Positions 8,657-17,164 of a DNA stretch of 64,000 bases are shown piece by piece. Source of the DNA: Oscarella lobularis (lineage: Eukaryota > Porifera > Homoscleromorpha > Homosclerophorida > Oscarellidae); the NCBI RefSeq assembly GCF_947507565.1, contig NC_089177.1:3720001-3784000 (forward strand), read 5' to 3'. Position 1 is the stretch's first letter. Each line of letters begins with the position of its first letter. The notes under the pieces are model-generated. The model worked only from the letters and a program-made list of their open reading frames with translations. It made no database searches and was not told where the DNA came from. The translations under genes and the position numbers were made by a program.

Positions 8657-11558
8657 CTACGATATGGGCGGTAGCGGGCTCCTCATGAAATCGGCCTGTA
8701 GCGTTTCGCCGTTCTCATTCGGTCGGAAGAGCCGATTCGTGTCCGCCGATCCGTCCGCAAGCGGCGAAAGTCGTCGAAGCGCAATCCCGTCGTCGTGTCG
8801 CACGCTGATGGAGCTCGAAGCGTGATTATTAGGCAACCTGGGCATGGAACCGGCGACGCTCGCCGTTTCCATGGCACGTGCGATCAGTTGCGCCGTCGCA
8901 TGACTTCCGGGCTTTTCCTTCGTCACATCGCGCTGCAACAATCCGCTCTTGTACATGTACTGAAGCAGGGCATTTCCAAGAAGACAGAAAACGGTGACGC
9001 CACCAAATATAATGAAAATACCGCCGAGATTGTAAAGATCGAGCGACTGACGTTCGCCACTCAACGTCGAATCGCTGCACCGTTGACTATTCACTTCAAA
9101 GTGTCGTTTCTCGAGCTCGTCAAAATGCTCCTCGTCCCACGCGCGCAATATGCGATCATTGAATCGATTCAAGTATTTCGCGTGAACGCTCGACTGCCGA
9201 ACGACAAACCCCGTATTGACCTTGTGCCAACCGGTCCCAATGAGATCGAGTTCGCAATTGGGATCGCGTTCGGCCTGATAGACGCGCAGAACGCCGTCAT
9301 CGGCGATGAACGCCGTCAAAGTTTTATTTTTCACCGCCTCGATGCCGTCGCTTACCGAATCGAATTCTTTGACGTTGAGTCGCGGAAAGAGAAGCGATTG
9401 CAAATATTGACTATCGCCAGTCACACTCAGACTTCCAACGGTTTTGTTGTTGAAATTTTCGATGCTATCATAAGCACTTTCGTAGTTACGACGAAGGAGA
9501 AAAGCGGTGAGATTAGCCGTGAAGCACGATGAGAGAATGAGCGTGACGAAACAGACGACGATGATATAGGCGCGACCCGGCGCCGTCAGGACGGCGTCCT
9601 GATCCTGCGTGTACGTCAGCGTCGAGAACGATACGAACATCGAATCGGCCATGTTGGGGGCCCCTTCGGGAAAAACGTCGCGTCGCCATTCGAGAAAGAA
9701 GAGAATGAATCCGGTGAAGACGAAAAAGGCGAGCGTGAGAAGCCAGACTTCGAGACTGAACGGACTCCAGAATTGCCACATGCTCGCTCCCGTGTCGTCG
9801 TTTCGAAGGACGATTGCGCCGAGTGACGTCGTGCGAATGTTGCGCGTAAAACTCACGTCGCGCAGACGACTCGACGTCAGCGCGAGCGGCGCGATGGCCA
9901 TGTCGAAGTTGGTGTCCTGACGACGGAGTTCGCGTATCATGCGATCCCACGTCCAATCGGTCAAGTTGAATTCGTACTCGGCGAAACAGCCCTCGGCGAG
10001 ATATTTGAACAGATCGATCACCCAGCCGGAGAAGCGATTATTTCCTTCTCGATTTAACGACAAGTCGATGTACGGCGAGTAGGCTTCGGGGACGAGAACG
10101 CGAAGACGATGACGACATTCGTCCTGTATGCCACTGGGCTTGCAGTACGATCCCTTGTAGTAGCGGACTTCGCTTGTGCGACGAAATTTCGCGTCGTCGT
10201 CCCACGTGCCGATTGTTTTGAATGTGTATCTGCCGCTCGTCGTTCCAAGGGATGTATTCACTAAGTTCTTGATGTCAAATCTGACAGTGCGCACAAGTGA
10301 AAATACGCAATGGGATTATTATTTTTGGAAATACCTGGGTTTTCTTGTGCCGTCGCTCTGCATGGCTACAAGTCCGGAAGCGCCGTTATAAGTGACTTCT
10401 TTGAGATTGCTCATGAGGTCGAGTCCGTTGTCGAGTTGGCCGACGGGCAGGTCATCGGGACACGTGTAGTTGAGTATGAGTCCCGCGGCTAGCGTTTTGT
10501 CGATGGCGTGAGCAAGGGTCCAGACTGCGTCGTACGTGTTTGCCAACGGTTCGTACTCTTCTTTCGACGACAACAAAAATCCGTGAACTTTATCAACTGA
10601 AAAAAGTACATGAGATGGGCAATTTTGAACATTTCTTTGTCTTACTCTCGTTTTTGCTGTACGTCGTCGCCAGCATGCCCTCCATCAAATCGAGTCGACT
10701 TTCGTCGAGTTTCAGCAATTCTTCTTCGTCGGGAATGAGAAGACAAATCCAGGCAATGTCCTCGCCAATCAAATTCTCCTCCTTTGCTTGTTCAAAGACG
10801 GTCGCATAAAGCTCAGCATTCTGCTCGAGCGACGTGACAATGATCGTTAAACCGCTGTCGCGAAATATCTTCAAAACCGCTCGAATTTGGCTCTTCAGAG
10901 TGGCAGTTACATTTCCGCCGACTTTCGCTATTGTCTGCTTTTCGTGATAGACGCCGTAGATTTCGTCTAAATTCTCGAACTGGAGCACGGCATCTTTGGC
11001 TCGCTTCTCGTCAGAGACGAGAAGACCGACCGAATTCCATTGAAAATGCTTGAGAATGCCGCCGTCGAGCAATTCGATTCCGCGAAAAAGATTATTTTCC
11101 TTCATGCTGAAAAACGTCGTCGTCGTGTCGAACATGTAATCCTCGACGTCGCGTCGCGACAGAACGGGCGAGAGAAGCGGTATGTTGGCATTGTCGGCGA
11201 GCTGGGCCAACACTTGGACTTCCTCGGCGCGAAACGGCGCAATCGCCGCCACCGTTTCCGCCGCCACACCCTGCATAAGTCGCCCGAAAGCGTCGAGTTT
11301 CGGATCGTCGTGGAGACTTCGATAGAAGGTGGAGTTCTTCAGTTGAAACGTCGAGTTGAAGACGCTCTCCGGACTGAGCACGTTCTTGTTGACGTCCGCA
11401 ACGGCCAAATCAAAATATCTCACGTAGATGTAATCGCGGAATGTCTCAACTGGTTCTCCCGTGGGCGAGATGAGACTGATTGTGAGAGTCACATTGGACG
11501 ACGTTGCAAGCCCGCTGACGAGCAAGAGCGAGAGCAAGAGAGTCGCGAGTGCCGTCAT
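8657..11558 (-). CDS. Ionotropic glutamate receptor-like channel, three exons, 932 aa
   Basis: Ligand-gated cation channel subunit. Exons 11558-10646, 10596-10335 and 10280-8657 join in frame. A signal peptide (MTALATLLLSLLLVSGLA) is followed by a bacterial-periplasmic-type amino-terminal domain (to about residue 400), then ligand-binding lobe S1 (RLRVLVPEAYSPYI; LALTSSRLRD with the carboxylate-binding Arg). M1 is WLLTLAFFVFTGFILFFL. The pore loop is TLTYTQDQDAVLTAPGRAY, with Gln (9605-9607) at the presumed Q/R/N site. M3 holds SSCFTANLTAFL, a variant of SYTANLAAF. Lobe S2 has AFIADDG, with Asp at the acidic ligand position, and M4 is GGIFIIFGGVTVFCLLGNAL. The cytoplasmic tail is about 100 residues, longer than in the three neighbouring paralogues. 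It is the only iGluR of the four with introns. Sponge iGluRs fall into AKDF, epsilon and lambda groups; assignment needs a tree. Confidence 0.93.
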
Positions 11559-11652
11559 ATGCTACTAGCTGGCACCGCCTACCGTAGTCTACGTATGGGA
11601 TCACGAGATATCGTTCGTCTCTTCTGCTCCCTCCTACGTATGCGTTGACGCG
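11559..11652. promoter_or_regulatory. Putative bidirectional promoter between two iGluR genes
   Basis: Only 94 bp separate the divergent ATGs. A direct repeat CTACGTATG occurs at 11589-11597 and 11634-11642, which could be a shared binding site. No TATA box seen. Confidence 0.45.
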
Positions 11653-14214
11653 ATGGGCCCAATGACTATAGTCGGGCTCAGACTCGGCGTAATCTTCGTC
11701 GTTGTTGTCGGTGTAGGCTCCAAAAACAAAACTGGGGTCGGAGTAACAATCTTCTACGACAATGCAACTGTTCAAGACGTTTTTGCCTATTACAATTTGA
11801 CCAGGTCGGTTGCCGAATACGACGTGTTTTTCCCGACGCTCTTTCGTCAAACCGACTATTTTTTGACGTCATATAACTTACGTTCGGTTGACGAATTGAA
11901 AGTTCGACAAGTGACTGGAGAAGCCTTGAAGGCACTTTCCGATTCTCATATCCTACTCGCTGTCGGCGGTCGAGATCTGCTGATTAAACTCGGTTCTGTG
12001 GCGTTGTTTCAGGCGCTTCCTGTCATCTCTCTAATTCCCCTTCACAATTGGTACAACGATGGCAAGCGACTGACCAATGTTATCATTCCTCGTTTGGGGC
12101 AGCGTTTCAAGGGTCTCGCTCTCGTCGATTTGTTGAAGCCGCATGACGGCGTTAAGACTGAAGTCAGCCTCATATTCCGAGAGGAAATCCCGAGTCCCGA
12201 GTTGCTCTTGTTTCGAAAGGAGAAGGAGAAAACCGTTGGGCTATTGACGTACGAGTTCGGTGTTAGTAACGAAAGCCTTCGAGGGCTTAGAAGAGCTCTG
12301 CAGCCGATTAGAGGCTCGAATGATTTTCGTTTCGATTCTGTAGTTTTCGATTGTTCTCTGAGATATGTCGACACCATTCTGTCCATCATTGAAGACCTAC
12401 TACTCGTGAAGAATTTGGTTGTCGTGTTTATGCACGATTTCATTGAAGTTCTTCATTGGTTTGCCGGCTCGACGAAGCATCATCGTTTGCCCGACTACAC
12501 ATTTGCGTTTCAGCTTGTCGTTCCACGTGCGGAGAATCGAACGAACGAGTATAGTGTCCTATCACAAGAAATTGCATCGATTTTGGCCGATGCAGCTGTG
12601 AAAATTGACTTTGATCCAGAAAACCGAACTCCTGCCACCGTTCCCTTAATAAACGATCAAGGAGTAGCGTGTGATCCCTCGTTTCGTACACTCTATTTTA
12701 ACATTCTTAAAGAAGCAGACGAACTTCTTGACGCGCTGACTAGTGTGTGTGAATCGAAGGGCGCTATAGGTGGGGTAACACTCACGAAAGGAGGAGACCT
12801 GCCGACTGCCGCCAAAAAATGCACCGAATTTTCGAACATCTCATTTAATATACTCAAATTGACGAGAACGTCTGAGAATCGCTGGATCAAGTATGGACAG
12901 TGGAGCAAGGCAGAGAGAAGGTCGTTTGGCGCGTGGAAACTTAATCCTTACGCGGACACACTAACGCGGACCTCAGTACTACAAGTATCCGTTTACTCGA
13001 ATCCTCCATTCACTTATTGGAACGACTCGGCTGCAAAATGGGAAGGCGTAGACATAGACTTACTAGACGCAATTCAGACTAATCTCACTACGACTCGATT
13101 CGTACTGAGCCGCTTCAACGAGAGCGTACCGCTTGGATATCAGAATCGTACTCAGCACGCCGTTGATCATCTGACTGAAGACGGGACGACATTGGCAGTG
13201 GGAGGCTTGACGATCGAGGAACGCTATAGGAATTTCTTTGGACGATCGTACTTTACGATTGGCGTTGGGTTTGCGACGCTGAACGCGCCACGAGATGAAA
13301 AGGAGAGCGACGACAATAACATGTGGAATTTCATGAGTCCGTTTCATTGGACGGTTTGGCTCGTGTTGATTTGCTTGATCGTTTTCTCGTCCGTCGTTTG
13401 CAAGTGGCTCGGCGTTGTGACGGGTTACAAGGATGGGCTGTGGATCAGTTGCTGCGCTCTCTTTTTCATGCAGGAAAATGCCCTGGTTCGAATGAAGAGC
13501 CCGTTTGCTCGAATCTACGTGTCTACTCTCTGCTTCTTCTTTCTTGTTCTCGTCTCCTCCTACACGGCTAATATGGTGAGTTTTTTGACGTCAGAAAACG
13601 TCGCTTTGCCTAAATCGTTCGTCGATTTGAAAGACTCGCAGGTGACGTCAATTGCTCCCAGTCATTTAGTAGATCGACTAAAGAGTTCAGCAGGAATCAA
13701 AACTATTTCGTCGGTCTCGGACGAGTCGACGGCTCTACGCTTGCTTCGCACTGGAAAGGCAACTGCGTACATCGCCGAGAAACATCGACTTGACAGACTC
13801 GTTCTTTATCCCAACTGCGACCTGATTGTCTCCAACGACGTCATATATAAACAGCAGCTATCTTTTATTCATAAAGAATTACATTGGATTCTTCTCGGCG
13901 AAATCAACGCCGCGACGACCAGTTTCGTTGTCAATGGACGAGCCGAAGAGTCGTATCGACGATTTCTTTCGTACGGTACACCAAAAGGTACGTGCGGCCA
14001 GTCGCACAGAGCCGAAGGCGGTGGCAGCGGCGACGAAGAGGAGTCATTGACTTTTTACAATCTCGGTGGAGTGTACATCATTATTGCCTGCATTGCTGTC
14101 ATTTCAGTGATAGCGAACATCATATGGCGTGCTAAGTTGAAGAGACGACGGAAAATCGTCCCTCGATTGTCTCTTTCAGTCGGAGAGACTTCACTGCCTC
14201 AGGAATCCGAATAA
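11653..14214 (+). CDS. Ionotropic glutamate receptor-like channel, intronless, 853 aa (tandem copy 1)
   Basis: A single open frame encodes a complete iGluR architecture. There is a hydrophobic signal sequence (start MGPMTIVGLRLGVIF; a second ATG lies three codons on) and an amino-terminal domain to about residue 430. S1 begins LQVSVYSNPPFTYW and includes LTIEERYRNFF, whose Arg aligns with the glutamate alpha-carboxylate binder. M1 follows FMSPFHWTVWLV (about 556). The pore loop is ALFFMQENALVRM with Gln607 at the Q/R/N site followed by Glu. M3 is LVLVSSYTANMVSFL (canonical SYTAN). S2 includes ATAYIAEKH (acidic Glu) and M4 is YNLGGVYIIIACIAV (about 803), with a short basic tail. The pore-to-M3 link NALVRMKSPFARIYVSTL is shared with the next two genes, marking them as paralogues. 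Ligand specificity is unknown. Confidence 0.93.
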   Translation: MGPMTIVGLRLGVIFVVVVGVGSKNKTGVGVTIFYDNATVQDVFAYYNLTRSVAEYDVFFPTLFRQTDYFLTSYNLRSVDELKVRQVTGEALKALSDSHILLAVGGRDLLIKLGSVALFQALPVISLIPLHNWYNDGKRLTNVIIPRLGQRFKGLALVDLLKPHDGVKTEVSLIFREEIPSPELLLFRKEKEKTVGLLTYEFGVSNESLRGLRRALQPIRGSNDFRFDSVVFDCSLRYVDTILSIIEDLLLVKNLVVVFMHDFIEVLHWFAGSTKHHRLPDYTFAFQLVVPRAENRTNEYSVLSQEIASILADAAVKIDFDPENRTPATVPLINDQGVACDPSFRTLYFNILKEADELLDALTSVCESKGAIGGVTLTKGGDLPTAAKKCTEFSNISFNILKLTRTSENRWIKYGQWSKAERRSFGAWKLNPYADTLTRTSVLQVSVYSNPPFTYWNDSAAKWEGVDIDLLDAIQTNLTTTRFVLSRFNESVPLGYQNRTQHAVDHLTEDGTTLAVGGLTIEERYRNFFGRSYFTIGVGFATLNAPRDEKESDDNNMWNFMSPFHWTVWLVLICLIVFSSVVCKWLGVVTGYKDGLWISCCALFFMQENALVRMKSPFARIYVSTLCFFFLVLVSSYTANMVSFLTSENVALPKSFVDLKDSQVTSIAPSHLVDRLKSSAGIKTISSVSDESTALRLLRTGKATAYIAEKHRLDRLVLYPNCDLIVSNDVIYKQQLSFIHKELHWILLGEINAATTSFVVNGRAEESYRRFLSYGTPKGTCGQSHRAEGGGSGDEEESLTFYNLGGVYIIIACIAVISVIANIIWRAKLKRRRKIVPRLSLSVGETSLPQESE

Positions 14215-14428
14215 TAATAATTATAAAAGTTGGAAAGGAATGCGCAGCTCACTTTGCTTCTGCTATATATTCACATCTTGTTGTACATACCTATCACGTG
14301 AGTTCCAGACTGTGCTGCGAAAACGACGACGGTTTGGCATCGCTCCTTCTCGCCGCGGTAGCACTGCACGAAGCGAAATTTGAAATTTTCAAAGACTCTT
14401 TGGCAACATCCGTCGCTTCCCTTCAAAT

Positions 14429-16960
14429 ATGCAATTGGGCGTGGCCTGCATAACATTTTGTTTCCTCTTGAGCTTTGCAGGGGAAGCGAAAGCGAAGAAG
14501 AAGGACCTCAACATCGTTATACTTCGAGATGTGCATAAATCGAGAAACGCAAAGCCGCACCTTCCGCCATCACATGCTGAGAGACTGGGCTTGAATGCTT
14601 GGGAGTACAACTACGCAGTAAAAGGCTTCGTCAACGAGTTTCTGCTGAATCATACGAACTATCGACTCGCCAAGCTCAGAGAGGTGTCCGTAAACGGCGT
14701 TCGCGACGTGACGTATAAGAGCTACGAGTCTTCGTTTGACGCTCACGTCGTTTTCATACGCGGTGGAATCGACACGGTGTCGCAAGCATCAACCGTTTTA
14801 TCGTTGTCAAATACTCCCGTCATTTCGTTGGAGCCTATTCATCATTGGGAGAGTGAGTCTCGTCGTCTGCCTCACGTTCTCACTCCGTGGTTTGGTCAGC
14901 ATTTGAAGGGCAGAGCAACTTCTCAAATATTGACTCTGGATTCGGTAAAAAGAGTGAAATGGTGCACTGTGATTCGAGAGGAGACGATCAGCGTTGAGCT
15001 GAGGGAATTCAAAAAGGCTCAAAACGGTTTTCTCGCTGTTGCCGACTATATTGTATCGCAACTAGACTACCATTCCAATTTCAAGTCACTAGGAGATGCC
15101 GTTGCCCCCTTGCCCAACGGCACTTACTTTGAATATGTGGTCATTGATTGCCATCTCTACTTTCTTGATAGACTGCTTGTCGTCGTGTCAAGATTCATTC
15201 ATCGTACGACAACGGTCTTTGTATTCCTGCACGATTATCTCGACGTCGTTCACTGGATTGCCGATTCTCCAGCTTCTCATTTGCTGCCCGACTTTACGCT
15301 CCTACTTTACCAAAAAGTCATATATAATGAAGGTAACTCGACTGATTTGCCAAGCAGCATTTACGAAGCGCTCGAATGGGACTTGTTCACCTCAGTCGCC
15401 AGCGGAGCAGCGTCTTCGAATTTTAACGGATACAGGAAATATTCGAACGTGAGTTTCGCGCAGAGTGGATGTTTCGGAGTGGACAACGTGCAGTTTGTAT
15501 CTCTGCTTGAGGGTCCCCAATTGCTGAATGCCCTCGAGTCCAATTGTGCGTTGGGCTTCAGTGGAAAAGTCCTTTTCACCAATGCTACCGAACTTCCTGC
15601 CAACTGCTTTAACGATTCGCTTGTCTCGTTCGAAATACGAAGGCTTCACGTCGATTGGGTTGACAATCGCACTACGACACGTTGGTCTACTTACGGAAAC
15701 TGGACGAATGCAAAAGGCGCTCTTCTAAAGGCGCCTTTTCCGGACCTGTATGAGGCAATACAGGTGAATTACACGTTGACCGTCTTGGTCTATCCGTCGC
15801 CTCCGTTTACGATGTGGAATAACGAGACAAACAGCTGGGAAGGTGTCGAAGTGGATATATTGAAAATGATCGAGTTTGAGGAAGGCAGCGTGCTAAATTT
15901 TGAATTTGTCAGCTGGAACAGCTCGCAGATTCTTCCTGCTGCAGACGAGCGCGAATTTTGGTCAAAATTGGCAAAGACCTACGACCTTCTTATCGGAGGT
16001 TTTCCTCTCTCGCACAACAGAAACAACGCCAAATCTTACTTCACTACAGGAGTGACTATATTGACTCTAAATACGTCCGTGCAGAACGACGACAGTCTCA
16101 CTTGGTGGGGTTTTCTCGATCCTTTTCGCTGGACCGTATGGCTCGTGACAGGGCTCCTTCTCTTGATATCGACCCTGATGAGCAAATGGCTTGGACTGGT
16201 GAACGACTACGGTGACGGGCTCTGGTTGAGTTCGGCATCGGTTTTCTTCATGAACGAGAATCGGCTCGTGCAGATGAGAAATCCGTTTGGTCGCATCTAC
16301 ATCGTCTCTCTCTGCTTCGTCTTTCTCGTACTCGTATCCGCCTACACGGCCAATATGATATCTTTTTTGACTTTGACCACCGAAAAGCCTCTGGCGACTC
16401 TATCCGCTCTAAAAGAGTCGAAGGGTCTCGTTGCGACGTCGTACTCTTTGGTCGACGAACTGCGCGACTCGGCTGGACTCAAGAGACTCAGGCCAGTCGA
16501 TGACGAAGCCGTCGCATTAGAACTACTTCGAAATAATACGGTCTCTGCTTACATCGCCGAAAAAACCTCCCTAGATCGTCTTATCTTGAAATCTCGTCCA
16601 TGCGACCTGCTTCTCTCCAGTGATTTGCTGTTTAAGAAACAGATTGCACCTTTTTTTGGTTCCAAGAGTGCCGACCAAAGGTTGTCTACACTAAATGGCG
16701 CCCTGGAAAGAACTACCGGAAATGGTATTGGATATACTCTGTACGACAAATACGTGGGACTTGGGCTAACTAAGAGCGGCTGTGAAATTGCGTACTCCAG
16801 TGCAGAAAGTGCCCGTGCTGAAGAATCGTTAGAGCTGCAGAATCTCGCCGGAATATTTATCGTGGCTGCAGCCGCTGCCGCCTTGTTTATCATTATGCGT
16901 CTACTCCTGGTCTGGTTAAGAAGAAGACCGTCGATTTCAATAACGCCAGCTGCATCCTAG
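14429..16960 (+). CDS. Ionotropic glutamate receptor-like channel, intronless, 843 aa (tandem copy 2)
   Basis: Start MQLGVACITFCFLLSFAGEA is a good signal peptide. The amino-terminal domain is followed by S1 (TVLVYPSPPFTMWN; then FPLSHNRNNAKSYF retaining an Arg at the ligand-carboxylate position). M1 comes after LDPFRWTVWLV. The pore loop is SVFFMNENRLVQM with Asn609 at the Q/R/N site, and M3 is LVLVSAYTANMISFL, where SAYTAN replaces SSYTAN. S2 has VSAYIAEKT, with Glu at the acidic ligand position. M4 LQNLAGIFIVAAAAAALFIIM is followed by a short Arg-rich tail. It lies 214 bp after the previous paralogue, with the same strand and organisation, indicating tandem duplication. There are several NxS/T sites in the ectodomain. 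Asn at the pore site is the residue that gives NMDA receptors calcium permeability and magnesium block; whether that holds here is inference. Confidence 0.93.
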   Translation: MQLGVACITFCFLLSFAGEAKAKKKDLNIVILRDVHKSRNAKPHLPPSHAERLGLNAWEYNYAVKGFVNEFLLNHTNYRLAKLREVSVNGVRDVTYKSYESSFDAHVVFIRGGIDTVSQASTVLSLSNTPVISLEPIHHWESESRRLPHVLTPWFGQHLKGRATSQILTLDSVKRVKWCTVIREETISVELREFKKAQNGFLAVADYIVSQLDYHSNFKSLGDAVAPLPNGTYFEYVVIDCHLYFLDRLLVVVSRFIHRTTTVFVFLHDYLDVVHWIADSPASHLLPDFTLLLYQKVIYNEGNSTDLPSSIYEALEWDLFTSVASGAASSNFNGYRKYSNVSFAQSGCFGVDNVQFVSLLEGPQLLNALESNCALGFSGKVLFTNATELPANCFNDSLVSFEIRRLHVDWVDNRTTTRWSTYGNWTNAKGALLKAPFPDLYEAIQVNYTLTVLVYPSPPFTMWNNETNSWEGVEVDILKMIEFEEGSVLNFEFVSWNSSQILPAADEREFWSKLAKTYDLLIGGFPLSHNRNNAKSYFTTGVTILTLNTSVQNDDSLTWWGFLDPFRWTVWLVTGLLLLISTLMSKWLGLVNDYGDGLWLSSASVFFMNENRLVQMRNPFGRIYIVSLCFVFLVLVSAYTANMISFLTLTTEKPLATLSALKESKGLVATSYSLVDELRDSAGLKRLRPVDDEAVALELLRNNTVSAYIAEKTSLDRLILKSRPCDLLLSSDLLFKKQIAPFFGSKSADQRLSTLNGALERTTGNGIGYTLYDKYVGLGLTKSGCEIAYSSAESARAEESLELQNLAGIFIVAAAAAALFIIMRLLLVWLRRRPSISITPAAS

Positions 16961-17164
16961 TCAATTCTTTGATAATGCCTTGTCTGACGTATAAAGCATC
17001 CCTTCCGCTGTACGCGTGATCCAGCGTTTGACGTGATCATTCGTAGGAGGGCTTATCAGCCGATCTTAGGGCGTTACTTGGCGTCTTGGTAGTAGAGTTC
17101 TCGACGAAACGCGCGACGAAAAGAAGCTGCAGACCGCGACGTGGCCGTCTCTACATCGAATATC

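Noticed and set aside
8795-9532. 245-codon plus-strand open frame
   Set aside because: It is antisense to the iGluR ligand-binding S2, pore and M4 region, which shows unmistakable motifs on the minus strand.
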